A stretch of DNA of 64,000 nucleotides from positions 1 through 64,000 of the forward strand of contig NZ_JAHRIB010000062.1 in NCBI RefSeq assembly GCF_019090165.1, written 5' to 3'. The notes below the pieces were generated by a model. That model did not search any database, was not told the origin of the DNA, and worked only from the letters and a program-made list of their open reading frames with translations. Shown here one piece after another: positions 20,041 through 28,905 of this stretch. The DNA comes from Streptomyces sp. BV286 (GTDB lineage: Bacteria; Actinomycetota; Actinomycetes; Streptomycetales; Streptomycetaceae). The position numbers were made by a program, and so were the translations under genes. The number at the start of each line of letters is the position of its first letter. Position 1 is the first letter of the stretch.

Positions 20041-21054
20041 ATGACGGCACCATTGCACGAGCCGACGACCGAAGCCGCCCCGAGTGCGGCCGAGGAGGCG
20101 GCGCTCGCCGCGGGCTCCGCCGAGGCGAAGGCGGTACAGGGGCGTTCCCTCGGCCGCATCGCCTGGGAGCGCCTGAAGCGGGACAAGCTCGCCCTGACGG
20201 GCGGTGTCGTCGTACTCGTGCTGATCCTGATCGCGCTGTTCGCTCCCGTGATCACGAGTCTGGTCGGCCAGGACCCCGAGACGCACCACGAGGACCTGAT
20301 CGACCCGCTCTTCTCGACTCCCACCGGGTCCTTCGGCGGTATCAGCGGGGACCACCTCTTCGGTGTCGAACCGGTCAGCGGCCGCGACATCTTCGCCCGG
20401 ATCGTCTACGGCGCCCGGGTGTCGCTCCTGGTCGGCTTCCTGTCGGCGTTGGTCGCGGTGGTGCTCGGCACCGTCCTCGGCGTACTCGCCGGCTACTTCG
20501 GCGGCTGGCTGGACGCCGTCATCAGCCGCGTGATGGACGGCCTGCTGGCCTTCCCGCAGCTGCTCTTCATCATCGCGCTGGTCTCGGTCATGCCGAACGA
20601 GATGCTGGGCCTGACCGGCACGGGTGTGCGCCTGTTCGTCATGATCCTGGTGATCGGCTTCTTCGGCTGGCCCTATGTCGGACGTGTGGTGCGCGGCCAG
20701 ACGCTGTCCATGCGCGAGCGCGAGTACGTCGAGGCCGCGCGCAGCCTCGGGGCGGGCCGCTTCTACATCCTGTTCAAGGAACTGCTGCCCAACCTGGTCG
20801 CGCCGATCATCGTCTACACGACGATGATGATCCCGACCAACATCCTGACCGAGGCGGCGCTGAGCTTCCTGGGCGTGGGCGTCAAGCCGCCCTCCGCCTC
20901 GTGGGGGCAGATGCTCTCCTCCGCGATCGACTACTACGACTCGGATCCGATGTACATGGTCATCCCGGGTGTAGCGATCTTCATCACCGTGCTCTCCTTC
21001 AACCTCTTCGGCGACGGCGTACGCGATGCGCTCGACCCGAAGGGTTCCCGCTGA
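20041..21054 (+). CDS. Oligopeptide ABC transporter permease (OppC type)
   Basis: 337 residues. A cytoplasmic Ala/Glu-rich N-terminus (1-55) precedes about six membrane helices. The binding-protein-dependent permease loop is EAARSLGAGRFYILFKELLPN, the EAA motif that contacts the ATPase. The OppC hallmark C-terminus is present: NILTEAALSFLGVGVKPPSASWGQML. I chose the ATG at 20041, with GAGAGGGG upstream. First gene of the C-A-B-D-F ordered importer; the other four follow on the same strand. Confidence 0.92.
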   Translation: MTAPLHEPTTEAAPSAAEEAALAAGSAEAKAVQGRSLGRIAWERLKRDKLALTGGVVVLVLILIALFAPVITSLVGQDPETHHEDLIDPLFSTPTGSFGGISGDHLFGVEPVSGRDIFARIVYGARVSLLVGFLSALVAVVLGTVLGVLAGYFGGWLDAVISRVMDGLLAFPQLLFIIALVSVMPNEMLGLTGTGVRLFVMILVIGFFGWPYVGRVVRGQTLSMREREYVEAARSLGAGRFYILFKELLPNLVAPIIVYTTMMIPTNILTEAALSFLGVGVKPPSASWGQMLSSAIDYYDSDPMYMVIPGVAIFITVLSFNLFGDGVRDALDPKGSR

Positions 21055-21115
21055 ACTGCCGTACCCCCAGGGCCCGTCATCTGTCGACGGGCCGCTACAC
21101 ACACGGAGGATCCGA

Positions 21116-22906
21116 GTGATTACCCAACGCACCACAGGGCGGCGTAAGCAGGCTGCGGCCGCCGCAGCCGTGGTCGCTGCACTGCTGTCCACGGCGGCGT
21201 GCGGCGGCGGCGGCAACGACGACGACGGCGGCTCGAAGAACGGCGCGGCCGGCTTCAACGCGGCGAACAACAAGGTCGCGCAGGCCTCCCTCGCCAAGAA
21301 GGGCGGCACGCTGAAGTTCGCGGGCGTCCAGGACGCCGACTCGTGGGACACCACGCGTGGCTACTACGGCTTCGCCTGGAACTTCATGCGGTACTACAGC
21401 CGCACGCTGGTGACCGGCAACGCCGAGCCCGGTGCCAAGGGTGCCGAGCTCTCCCCGGACCTCGCCACCAGCACGGCGAAGATCAGCGACGACGGCAAGA
21501 CGTACACCTACACGCTGCGGGACGGGGTGACCTGGGAGGACGGCAAGCCGATCACCTCCAAGGACATCAAGTACGGCATCGAGCGCCAGTGGGCGCAGGA
21601 CGTGCTGTCCGGCGGTCCGGTCTACCTGAAGGACGTCCTCGACCCCAAGGGCGAGTACAAGGGCCCGTACAAGGACAAGTCCGCGGACAAGCTGGGTCTG
21701 AAGGCGATCGAGACGCCGGACGACAAGACCATCGTCTTCAAGCTGCCGCAGGCCAACTCGGACTTCGAGGACATGCTGGCGCTGGCCTCCTCCTCGCCGG
21801 TCCGCCAGGACAAGGACACCAAGTCCAAGTACGGCCTGAAGCCGTTCTCGTCCGGCCCGTACAAGTTCCAGTCGTACACGCCGAACAAGTCGCTGACCCT
21901 GGTCCGCAACCCGGAGTGGAAGGCGTCCTCGGACAAGATCCGCAAGGCGTACCCGGACAAGATCACGCTGACGCTGTTCACCAACGCCAACGACATGGAC
22001 CAGCGTCTGATCAACGGCGACTACGACCTGGACATCAACCAGACCGGCATGTCCCCGCAGGGCCGCACCACCGCCCTGAAGCAGCACAAGGGCAACCTGG
22101 ACAACCCGGTCTCCGGCTACGTCCGCTACGCGGTCTTCCCGCAGAGCGTCAAGCCGTTCGACAACGAGCACTGCCGCAAGGCCGTGATCTACGGTGCCGA
22201 CCACGAGTCGCTGCAGACCGCGCGCGGTGGCCCGGTGGCCGGTGGTGACATCGGCACGAACATGCTGCCGCCGTCCGTCCCGGGCGCCGAGGGTCAGAAG
22301 TACGACCCGTACGAGTCGGCCACGACGAACAAGAAGGGCAACGCCGCCAAGGCCAAGGAAGAGCTGAAGGCCTGCGGCCAGCCGAACGGCTTCAAGACCA
22401 CCATCGCGGTCCGCAACAACAAGCCGGTCGAGGTCGCCACCGCCGAGTCCCTCCAGGCCTCGCTGAAGAAGGTCGGCATCACCGCCGAGATCGACCAGTA
22501 CGACGGCGCGCAGACCAGCGGCATCATCGGTAGCCCCGCGAACGTCAAGAAGAAGAACTACGGCATCATCATCATGGGCTGGGGTCCGGACTTCCCGACC
22601 GTCCAGGGCTTCGGTCTGCCGCTGTGGAGCGGCAAGTACATCCTCGAGAGCGGCAACAACAACTTCGCCCTGATCAAGGACAAGACGATCGACGGCCTCT
22701 TCGACGACTACGTCAAGGAGCTCGACGAGGCGAAGAAGGTCGAGCTTTCCACGGAGATCAACCACAAGGTCATGGAGGGCGGTTACTACCTGCCCTTCGT
22801 CTTCGAGAAGTTCGTCAACTGGCGTGGCAGCAACCTCGCGAACGTCTACACGACCGACAACTACAGCGGTCAGTACGACTTCGTGAACCTGGCTCTGAAG
22901 AAGTAA
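21116..22906 (+). CDS. Oligopeptide ABC transporter substrate-binding lipoprotein (OppA type)
   Basis: 596 residues, family 5 extracellular solute-binding protein. The GTG at 21116 has GGAGGA six bases upstream. A short basic N-terminus (TTGRRKQAAAAAAVV) leads to the lipobox TAAC, followed by a Gly/Asp spacer. Family landmarks include GGTLKFAGVQDADSWD and YTYTLRDGVTWEDGKPITSKDIKYG (quoted here only as landmark), the region that recognises peptides or nickel-like ligands in this fold. Codon use is extremely GC-ending, consistent with strong expression. It is followed by a 15-bp hairpin before the next permease. Confidence 0.93.
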   Translation: MITQRTTGRRKQAAAAAAVVAALLSTAACGGGGNDDDGGSKNGAAGFNAANNKVAQASLAKKGGTLKFAGVQDADSWDTTRGYYGFAWNFMRYYSRTLVTGNAEPGAKGAELSPDLATSTAKISDDGKTYTYTLRDGVTWEDGKPITSKDIKYGIERQWAQDVLSGGPVYLKDVLDPKGEYKGPYKDKSADKLGLKAIETPDDKTIVFKLPQANSDFEDMLALASSSPVRQDKDTKSKYGLKPFSSGPYKFQSYTPNKSLTLVRNPEWKASSDKIRKAYPDKITLTLFTNANDMDQRLINGDYDLDINQTGMSPQGRTTALKQHKGNLDNPVSGYVRYAVFPQSVKPFDNEHCRKAVIYGADHESLQTARGGPVAGGDIGTNMLPPSVPGAEGQKYDPYESATTNKKGNAAKAKEELKACGQPNGFKTTIAVRNNKPVEVATAESLQASLKKVGITAEIDQYDGAQTSGIIGSPANVKKKNYGIIIMGWGPDFPTVQGFGLPLWSGKYILESGNNNFALIKDKTIDGLFDDYVKELDEAKKVELSTEINHKVMEGGYYLPFVFEKFVNWRGSNLANVYTTDNYSGQYDFVNLALKK

Positions 22907-22966
22907 TCCCGACCGGCGCACCCGCCATACGGCACGAAAGGCAGGTGAAGGCCGGCGCGGCGTGAC

Positions 22967-23001
22967 CCGCGGGCCACCGGACGACCTCCGGTGGCCCGCG
23001 G
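22967..23001 (+). promoter_or_regulatory. 15-bp hairpin between binding-protein and permease genes
   Basis: Arms at 22967-22981 (CCGCGGGCCACCGGA) and 22987-23001 (TCCGGTGGCCCGCGG) are perfectly complementary with a five-base loop. Placed 60 bases after the binding-protein stop, it probably stabilises that message or stops part of the transcripts, giving more binding protein than permease, as known for other binding-protein operons. It also argues against starting the next gene at the in-frame GTG at 22991, which lies in the stem. Confidence 0.7.
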
Positions 23002-23023
23002 CCCCGCCGTCGGGCCGAGAGCA

Positions 23024-24022
23024 GTGCTCGCTTACCTCATCAGGCGGCTCTTCGCCGCCGCAGTGATGCTGGTGGTCATCATTCTGGTGGTCTTCTGCAT
23101 CTTCTTCCTCGTCCCCCGCTGGGCGGGCGTGGACCCGGCCACGATGTTCGTGGGCAAGCAGGCCGACCCCGCGGCGATCGAGGCCGTACGGCAGAAGCTC
23201 GGGCTGGGCGAGCCGATCTTCGTCCAGGTCTGGGAGTTCTTCAAGGGCATCTTCGTCGGGCGCACCTACGCGTCCGGCGGCGACGTCACGAACTGCGCGG
23301 CCCCGTGCTTCGGTTACTCGTTCCGCAACGAGCAGGCCATCTGGCCCGTGCTCACCGACCGCTTCCCAGTGACCCTGGCTCTCGCGCTCGGTGCCGCGGT
23401 CCTGTGGCTGATCTTCGGTGTCGCGGCGGGTGTGCTCTCCGCGCTCAAGCGCGGCTCCCTGTGGGACCGCGGTGCGATGATCGTCGCCCTCAGCGGTGTC
23501 TCGCTCCCGATCTACTTCACCGGTCTGCTGTCACTGGCGGTCTTCAGTTACGGCCTCGGATGGATCGACGGCCAGTACGTCCCACTGGAGGAGAGCTTCA
23601 GCGGCTGGCTCGGGGGCATGATCCTGCCCTGGGTCACCCTGGCCTTCCTCTACGCGGCCATGTACGCCCGGATCACCCGCGCCACCATGCTGGAGATCCT
23701 GGGTGAGGACTACATCCGCACGGCCAGGGCCAAGGGCCTGCGCGAGCCGGTCGTCATCGGCAAGCACGCCATGCGTTCGACCATGACGCCGATCCTGACC
23801 ATGTTCGGAATGGACCTGGGCGCCCTGATCGGCGGCGCGATCCTCACCGAGACCACGTTCAGCCTGCCGGGCCTCGGCCAGGCCGTGCTGACGGCGATCA
23901 ACACCAAGGACCTGCCGATCATCCTGGGCGTCACGCTGATCACCTCGCTCGCCGTGATCTTCGCCAACCTGGTCGTCGACCTCCTGTACGCCGTGATCGA
24001 CCCCCGTGTGAGGCTGTCATGA
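23024..24022 (+). CDS. Oligopeptide ABC transporter permease (OppB type)
   Basis: 332 residues. Starts VLAYLIRRLF, the typical OppB N-terminus, at the GTG at 23024. About six membrane helices, with the EAA-type loop YIRTARAKGLREPVVIGKHAMR and the GGAILTETTFSLPGLGQ region. The long first periplasmic segment (MFVGKQADPAAIEAVRQKLGL) is typical. Its stop overlaps the start of the next gene (ATGA), so the pair is translationally coupled. Confidence 0.92.
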   Translation: MLAYLIRRLFAAAVMLVVIILVVFCIFFLVPRWAGVDPATMFVGKQADPAAIEAVRQKLGLGEPIFVQVWEFFKGIFVGRTYASGGDVTNCAAPCFGYSFRNEQAIWPVLTDRFPVTLALALGAAVLWLIFGVAAGVLSALKRGSLWDRGAMIVALSGVSLPIYFTGLLSLAVFSYGLGWIDGQYVPLEESFSGWLGGMILPWVTLAFLYAAMYARITRATMLEILGEDYIRTARAKGLREPVVIGKHAMRSTMTPILTMFGMDLGALIGGAILTETTFSLPGLGQAVLTAINTKDLPIILGVTLITSLAVIFANLVVDLLYAVIDPRVRLS

Positions 24023-25116
24023 CCGAACCCAGCAAGACCGGAGCGGCCATGACCGAGCCCGTCAAGGACTCGCCCGCCCCCTCCGCCTTCCTCGAAGTCC
24101 GCGACCTGAAGGTCCACTTCCCGACCGACGACGGCCTGGTCAAGTCCGTCGACGGGCTCAGCTTCACGCTGGAGAAGGGCAAGACCCTCGGCATCGTGGG
24201 CGAGTCGGGCTCGGGCAAGTCGGTGACCTCGCTCGGCATCATGGGTCTGCACACCGCCGGTCAGTACGGCAAGCGCAAGGCGCAGATCTCCGGCGAGATC
24301 TGGCTCGACGGCACGGAACTGCTCTCCGCCGACCCGGACTACGTGCGCAAGCTGCGTGGCCGCGAGATGGCGATGATCTTCCAGGACCCGCTGTCGGCGC
24401 TGCACCCGTACTACACGATCGGTCAGCAGATCGTGGAGGCCTACCGGATCCACCACAAGGTCGACAAGAAGGTGGCCCGCAGGCGGGCCGTCGAGATGCT
24501 CGACCGGGTGGGCATCCCCCAGCCGGACAAGCGGGTCGACAACTACCCGCACGAGTTCTCCGGCGGTATGCGCCAGCGCGCGATGATCGCGATGTCGCTG
24601 GTCAACAACCCCGAACTGCTGATCGCGGACGAGCCGACGACCGCCCTGGACGTGACCGTCCAGGCGCAGATCCTCGACCTCATCCGTGACCTGCAGAAGG
24701 AGTTCGGCTCCGCGGTCATCATCATCACCCACGACCTGGGCGTCGTCGCCGAACTGTCCGACGACATCCTGGTGATGTACGGCGGCCGCTGCATCGAGCG
24801 GGGCCCCGCCGAGAAGGTCTTCTACGAGCCGAGGCACCCGTACACCTGGGGTCTGCTGGGTTCGATGCCGCGCCTCGACCGTGAGCAGACCGAGCGGCTG
24901 ATCCCGGTCAAGGGCTCACCGCCCTCGCTGATCAACATCCCGTCGGGCTGCGCCTTCAACCCGCGCTGCCCGTACGCGGACGTCCCCAAGGACAACGTCA
25001 CCCGCACGGTCCGCCCCGAGCTGTCCGAGGTGGGCAGCCAGCACTGGGCCGCGTGTCACATGACGCAGGAGCAGCGGGAACGGATCTGGACCGAAGAGAT
25101 TGCGCCGAAGCTGTGA
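24019..25116 (+). CDS. Oligopeptide ABC transporter ATPase (OppD type)
   Basis: 365 residues. Walker A GESGSGKS, signature SGGMRQR, Walker [13 protein letters not shown], switch His in TITHDLG-type [10 protein letters not shown]. The Opp-specific C-terminal extension carries HPYTWGLL and the Cys cluster [10 protein letters not shown] with a later Cys (about residues 300-350), often an iron-sulfur site in this family. Start ATG at 24019 overlaps the permease stop; a second in-frame ATG at 24049 is an alternative. Its stop overlaps the next GTG, so translation is coupled along the operon. Confidence 0.93.
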   Translation: MTEPSKTGAAMTEPVKDSPAPSAFLEVRDLKVHFPTDDGLVKSVDGLSFTLEKGKTLGIVGESGSGKSVTSLGIMGLHTAGQYGKRKAQISGEIWLDGTELLSADPDYVRKLRGREMAMIFQDPLSALHPYYTIGQQIVEAYRIHHKVDKKVARRRAVEMLDRVGIPQPDKRVDNYPHEFSGGMRQRAMIAMSLVNNPELLIADEPTTALDVTVQAQILDLIRDLQKEFGSAVIIITHDLGVVAELSDDILVMYGGRCIERGPAEKVFYEPRHPYTWGLLGSMPRLDREQTERLIPVKGSPPSLINIPSGCAFNPRCPYADVPKDNVTRTVRPELSEVGSQHWAACHMTQEQRERIWTEEIAPKL

Positions 25117-26420
25117 GTGACAACGCAGAGGACAAAGCAGTGGCCATCCCTGCACAGAGCGACGGCTCGGCCTCGGGTGCGGTCCTCACGAAGGACGCCG
25201 CCCCCGGCGAGACGATCCTCAAGGTGACCGGGCTGCAGAAGCACTTCCCGATCCGCAAGGGACTGCTCCAGCGGCAGGCCGGCGCGGTGCGGGCGGTCGA
25301 CGGCATCGACTTCGAGGTCAGGTCCGGCGAGACCCTGGGCGTCGTGGGCGAGTCCGGCTGCGGCAAGTCGACGATGGGCCGGCTGATCACCCGGCTGCTC
25401 GAACCGACCGCGGGCACCGTGGAGTTCGAGGGCAAGGACATCACGCACCTCGGGGTGGGCGCGATGCGTCCGATGCGCCGTGACGTCCAGATGATCTTCC
25501 AGGACCCCTACTCGTCGCTGAACCCGCGCCACACCATCGGCACGATCATCAGCGCCCCCTTCAAGCTCCAGGGCGTCACGCCCGAGGGCGGTGTCAAGAA
25601 GGAGGTCCAGCGGCTGCTGTCCGTGGTCGGTCTCAACCCCGAGCACTACAACCGCTACCCGCACGAGTTCTCCGGTGGCCAGCGCCAGCGCATCGGCATC
25701 GCCCGCGCGCTCGCGCTCAACCCGAAGCTGGTCGTGGCGGACGAGCCGGTCTCCGCGCTCGACGTGTCGATCCAGGCGCAGGTGGTCAACCTGCTGGACG
25801 ACCTCCAGCAGGAGCTCGGCCTCACGTACGTGATCATCGCGCACGACCTGTCCGTCGTACGCCATGTCTCGGACCGTATCGCCGTGATGTACCTCGGCAA
25901 GATCGTGGAGCTGGCGGACCGCGAGTCGCTGTACAAGGCGCCGATGCACCCGTACACCAAGGCGCTGATGTCGGCCGTGCCGATCCCGGACCCCCGGCGC
26001 AGGTCGGCCAAGAGCGACCGGATCCTGCTCAAGGGTGACGTTCCCTCGCCGATCTCGCCGCCGAGCGGGTGCCGCTTCCACACGCGGTGCTGGAAGGCCA
26101 CGCAGATCTGCACGACCACCGAGCCGCCGATGCTCGAGCTGAAGCCCGGTCAGCAGGTGGCCTGCCACCACCCGGAGAACTTCGAGGACCAGGCCCCGCA
26201 GGACACGGTGCTGCTGACCGTCGCGAAGGAGGCGGCGGAGCTGGTGGCCGACGAGGTGCTCGCGGAGTCCGCGGAGACGTCGGCGGCCGTCGCGGCGGAG
26301 GTCGCGGATTCGGCCGCGGACTCGGCCACCGTCACGGAGGCTCCCGCCGGGACCGCTCCCGAGGGCGACGCTCCCGAAGCCGACGCTTCCGAGGGCGACA
26401 CTCCCGCCAAGGAGAAGTAG
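25113..26420 (+). CDS. Oligopeptide ABC transporter ATPase (OppF type) with acidic tail
   Basis: 435 residues, GTG at 25113 overlapping the previous stop (GTGA). Walker [10 protein letters not shown], signature SGGQRQR, Walker [13 protein letters not shown], and the Opp C-terminal region with [16 protein letters not shown] and the Cys-containing [14 protein letters not shown]. It pairs with the preceding ATPase as a heterodimer. Unusual is a 70-residue low-complexity Ala/Glu/Asp tail (from about residue 365, e.g. [19 protein letters not shown]), absent from most family members. Last gene of the operon; a very strong terminator follows. Confidence 0.93.
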   Translation: MSDNAEDKAVAIPAQSDGSASGAVLTKDAAPGETILKVTGLQKHFPIRKGLLQRQAGAVRAVDGIDFEVRSGETLGVVGESGCGKSTMGRLITRLLEPTAGTVEFEGKDITHLGVGAMRPMRRDVQMIFQDPYSSLNPRHTIGTIISAPFKLQGVTPEGGVKKEVQRLLSVVGLNPEHYNRYPHEFSGGQRQRIGIARALALNPKLVVADEPVSALDVSIQAQVVNLLDDLQQELGLTYVIIAHDLSVVRHVSDRIAVMYLGKIVELADRESLYKAPMHPYTKALMSAVPIPDPRRRSAKSDRILLKGDVPSPISPPSGCRFHTRCWKATQICTTTEPPMLELKPGQQVACHHPENFEDQAPQDTVLLTVAKEAAELVADEVLAESAETSAAVAAEVADSAADSATVTEAPAGTAPEGDAPEADASEGDTPAKEK

Positions 26421-26451
26421 GCCACAGGGAAACAGGCCGCAGAGAAGTGAG

Positions 26452-26498
26452 CAGCACTGAGCCCCTGCCTTGCAACGCAAGGCAGGGGCTCAGTGCTG
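26452..26498 (+). terminator. Very strong 22-bp-stem terminator ending the transporter operon
   Basis: Arms at 26452-26473 and 26477-26498 are perfectly complementary over 22 bases with a three-base loop; the core is GAGCCCCTGCC/GGCAGGGGCTC. It begins 32 bases after the last ATPase stop and ends about ten bases before the likely start of the next gene. Confidence 0.9.
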
Positions 26499-26507
26499 GG
26501 TGAGAAT

Positions 26508-27176
26508 GTGCAGGTGCTCCAGCAACTCTTCACTCCCTCCGTTCAGCACACGCTCGAACTGATCGGCATCTTCGTCTTCGCGATCTCCGGGGCGCTGCTG
26601 GCCGTGCGGAAGAACTTCGACGTCTTCGGTATCGCCGTCCTCGCCGAGGTCACCGCGCTGGGCGGCGGACTGTTCCGGGACCTGGTCATCGGGGCCGTGC
26701 CGCCGGCCGCCTTCACGGACCTGGGGTACTTCCTCACGCCCCTGCTCGCCACCGTCCTCGTGTTCTTCCTCCATCCGGAGGTGGAGCGGATCCAGCTCGG
26801 GGTGAACGTCTTCGACGCGGCCGGGCTCGGCCTCTTCTGCGTCGCGGGCACGACGAAGGCGTACGAGTACGGGCTGGGCCTCACCGCCTCCGCGACCCTC
26901 GGACTGGCGACGGCCGTCGGCGGCGGTGTGCTGCGGGACGTCCTCGCCAACGAGGTGCCCTCGCTGCTGCGCTGGGACCGCGACCTGTACGCCGTGCCCG
27001 CCATCGTCGGCGCCACGATGGTCGCCCTGTGCATCCGCTACGACGTGCTGACGCCCTACACGTCCGCGCTCGCCGTCGTCACCGCCTTCGCGCTGCGGCT
27101 GCTCGCGATGCGCTACCACTGGCGCGCGCCCCGGGCGTGGCACCGGCGCTCGACGGCGGTCGAGGTGCCGGACTGA
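26508..27176 (+). CDS. TRIC-type trimeric cation channel family membrane protein (UPF0126)
   Basis: 222 residues, about seven membrane helices. Two homologous halves carry the family's glycine motifs: EVTALGGGLFRDLVIG and LATAVGGGVLRDVLANEVPSLL. Bacterial members form trimeric potassium-permeable channels in the inner membrane. The start is uncertain among in-frame GTGs at 26493, 26508 and 26514. I chose 26508 because GGGTGAG lies before it and because 26493 falls inside the arm of the preceding terminator. Expression is probably low, from a promoter close to or overlapping the terminator. Confidence 0.85.
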   Translation: MQVLQQLFTPSVQHTLELIGIFVFAISGALLAVRKNFDVFGIAVLAEVTALGGGLFRDLVIGAVPPAAFTDLGYFLTPLLATVLVFFLHPEVERIQLGVNVFDAAGLGLFCVAGTTKAYEYGLGLTASATLGLATAVGGGVLRDVLANEVPSLLRWDRDLYAVPAIVGATMVALCIRYDVLTPYTSALAVVTAFALRLLAMRYHWRAPRAWHRRSTAVEVPD

Positions 27177-27229
27177 GGGCTCCCGCCCCCGCGTCCGCCG
27201 GCGGGGTTCATGTGACGGAAACAGAGAAA

Positions 27230-27244
27230 GCTACCGCTTAGTAA
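27230..27244. promoter_or_regulatory. Candidate operator before the thioesterase gene
   Basis: GCTACCGCTTAGTAA is an AT-containing, weakly palindromic box of the kind bound by TetR-type acyl-CoA regulators (TnACCG...GTnA). It lies just upstream of TAGCGT (27255-27260), itself six bases before the ATG. Assignment is by resemblance only. Confidence 0.35.
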
Positions 27245-27266
27245 TTTCCTGTTGTAGCGTTCAGGC

Positions 27267-28127
27267 ATGCCAGAAGCAGCTTCCCTGCACGCGACACGGG
27301 CCAGGATCGGCGACAGCGAGTTCGACCGCGACACCGCGGTCACCCGACGCGAACCCGGCGTCTACGACATCGACCTGTCCGCCGGGTGGACCATCATCAG
27401 CGCCGTCAACGGCGGCTATCTCCTCGCCGTCCTCGGCCGCGCGCTCGCGGACGCACTGCCGCACTCCGACCCGTTCACGATCTCGGCGCACTACCTGACG
27501 GCGTCCCAGCCGGGCCCGGCGGTCGTCCGCACCGACGTCGTCCGCACCGGCCGCACCCTCTCCACCGGCCAGGCGTCCCTGTTCCAGTACGACGACGAGG
27601 GTCGCGAGACCGAGCGGATCCGCGTACTCGCCTCGTACGGAGACCTCGACAGCCTGCCCGACGACGTCCGTACGACCGCGAAGCCGCCCGCCATCGCCCC
27701 GATCGACCAGTGCTTCGGGCCCGCGGACAGCCCCGCGCCCGTCCCCGGCAGCTCCGCCATCACCGACCGCCTGATGCTCAAGCTCGACCCCGCCACGCTC
27801 GGCTGGGCCCTCGGGGCGCCGTCCGGCAAGGGTGAGATGCGGTCCTGGTTCGGCCTCGCCGACGGCCGCGACGCGGATCCCCTCTCGCTGCTCCTCGCGG
27901 TGGACGCGCTGCCGCCGACCGCCTTCGAGATCGGCCTGACCGGCTGGGTGCCCACCGTCGAGCTGACCGTCCACGTGCGCTGCCGTCCGGCGCCGGGACC
28001 CCTCCGGGTCGCCATCACCACCCGCAACCTCGCCGGCGGCTTCCTGGAGGAGGACGCCGAGGTCTGGGACAGCGCGGACCGACTCGTCGCGCAGTCGCGC
28101 CAACTGGCCCGGGTGCGCCTCGGCTGA
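27267..28127 (+). CDS. Acyl-CoA thioesterase family protein (double hotdog, TesB-like)
   Basis: 286 residues. The N-terminal hotdog has GWTIISAVNGGYLLAVLGRAL and FTISAHYLTASQPGP; the C-terminal hotdog has LLLAVDALPPTAFEIGLTGWVPTVELTV (quoted in part), the usual pairing in TesB-like thioesterases. It would hydrolyse acyl-CoA esters in the cytoplasm; the natural substrate is unknown. No ribosome binding site is present, and TAGCGT six bases before the ATG predicts a leaderless message. A possible TetR-type operator lies just upstream. Confidence 0.82.
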   Translation: MPEAASLHATRARIGDSEFDRDTAVTRREPGVYDIDLSAGWTIISAVNGGYLLAVLGRALADALPHSDPFTISAHYLTASQPGPAVVRTDVVRTGRTLSTGQASLFQYDDEGRETERIRVLASYGDLDSLPDDVRTTAKPPAIAPIDQCFGPADSPAPVPGSSAITDRLMLKLDPATLGWALGAPSGKGEMRSWFGLADGRDADPLSLLLAVDALPPTAFEIGLTGWVPTVELTVHVRCRPAPGPLRVAITTRNLAGGFLEEDAEVWDSADRLVAQSRQLARVRLG

Positions 28128-28365
28128 CGACGCCTGGGCGGAGCCTCCGCGGTGTGGGGGACCGGGCACGGGTGGCGGCCTTCGTCACGGAGCTGTACCA
28201 GCGGGGGAGTTGAACCGCGCCCGTAAAAGCGCAGGTCGGCGGCGGTTCGTGGCGTCGCGCCGCGCCCTGGCCACAGGTGGCGCACAGTGCGCGCCCATGC
28301 GGCACCCAAGGACCGTTGGTTGCATGCGCCTCTCAGAACAGGCTCATACAACGGGAGTTGCCCCC

Positions 28366-28758
28366 ATGAAGCGTGTACGTCACGTCCCGGCCGTCGCCCT
28401 GCTGGCCCTCTCGCCGCTCCTGCTGACGGCCTGCGGCTCGGGCGACTCCTCGTCCTCGGGCAGCGGCAGCGGTAGCAGCAGCGGCACCTCGGGACAGCAG
28501 AGTTGCCAGGCGCCGTCGGGAGCGCCGAGCGGGGCTCCTTCGGGAATGCCGAGCGGCGCGCCCTCGGGGGCGCCGTCCGGCGCCCCCACGGGGGAGGCCC
28601 GGTCGGGCGCGCCTTCCGGCAAGCCGTCGGGTGCGCCCAGCGGCGGCCCCGGCGGGCAGGGAGGCGGCCAGGGCGGCGGTCAGGGTGGCGGCTGCGGCCC
28701 CGGCGGCGGTCAGGGCCAGAACCAGAACGGGAACCAGGGGCAGCAGACGCAGGGCTGA
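28366..28758 (+). CDS. Low-complexity Gly/Ser/Pro lipoprotein
   Basis: 130 residues. MKRVRHVPAVALLALSPLL leads to lipobox LTAC, so it is a predicted lipoprotein. The mature part has no fold motif: a Ser/Gly run, then about a dozen GAPS-type tetrapeptides (PSGAPSGAPSGMPSGAPSG), then GGQ repeats and a Gln/Asn-rich tail. It has only two Cys after the lipid Cys (QSCQAPS and GGGCGPG), which could pair. GGGAG precedes the ATG at 28366. Possibly a surface or wall-spanning spacer; function unknown. No gene is seen in the 238 bases upstream. Confidence 0.7.
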   Translation: MKRVRHVPAVALLALSPLLLTACGSGDSSSSGSGSGSSSGTSGQQSCQAPSGAPSGAPSGMPSGAPSGAPSGAPTGEARSGAPSGKPSGAPSGGPGGQGGGQGGGQGGGCGPGGGQGQNQNGNQGQQTQG

Positions 28759-28791
28759 CCTGCGCTCGCGCCAGGCAGGGCGCAAGAGAGA

Positions 28792-28833
28792 GCGAAGGGT
28801 GCGTACGGGGCGGTCCCCGTACGCACCCTTCGC
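28792..28833. terminator. Bidirectional 19-bp-stem terminator between convergent genes
   Basis: GCGAAGGGTGCGTACGGGG (28792-28810) and its exact complement (28815-28833) with a four-base loop, between the lipoprotein gene (plus) and the TetR gene (minus). It can serve both. Confidence 0.88.
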
Positions 28834-28905
28834 GCATGTCCGGTGACGTGCCTGGTGGCGTGCCGGTGGACGCGGACGTGGTGGCGAGTCGTGCGCCGGC
28901 GGGCG

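Noticed and set aside
22991-23023. Upstream GTG start for the OppB-type permease
   Set aside because: It lies inside the 15-bp hairpin and adds 11 residues unlike the family; VLAYLIRRLF at 23024 is the usual N-terminus.
24543-26533. Ser/Arg-rich minus-strand frames across the transporter ATPase genes
   Set aside because: Mirror images of conserved ABC motifs; no independent support.
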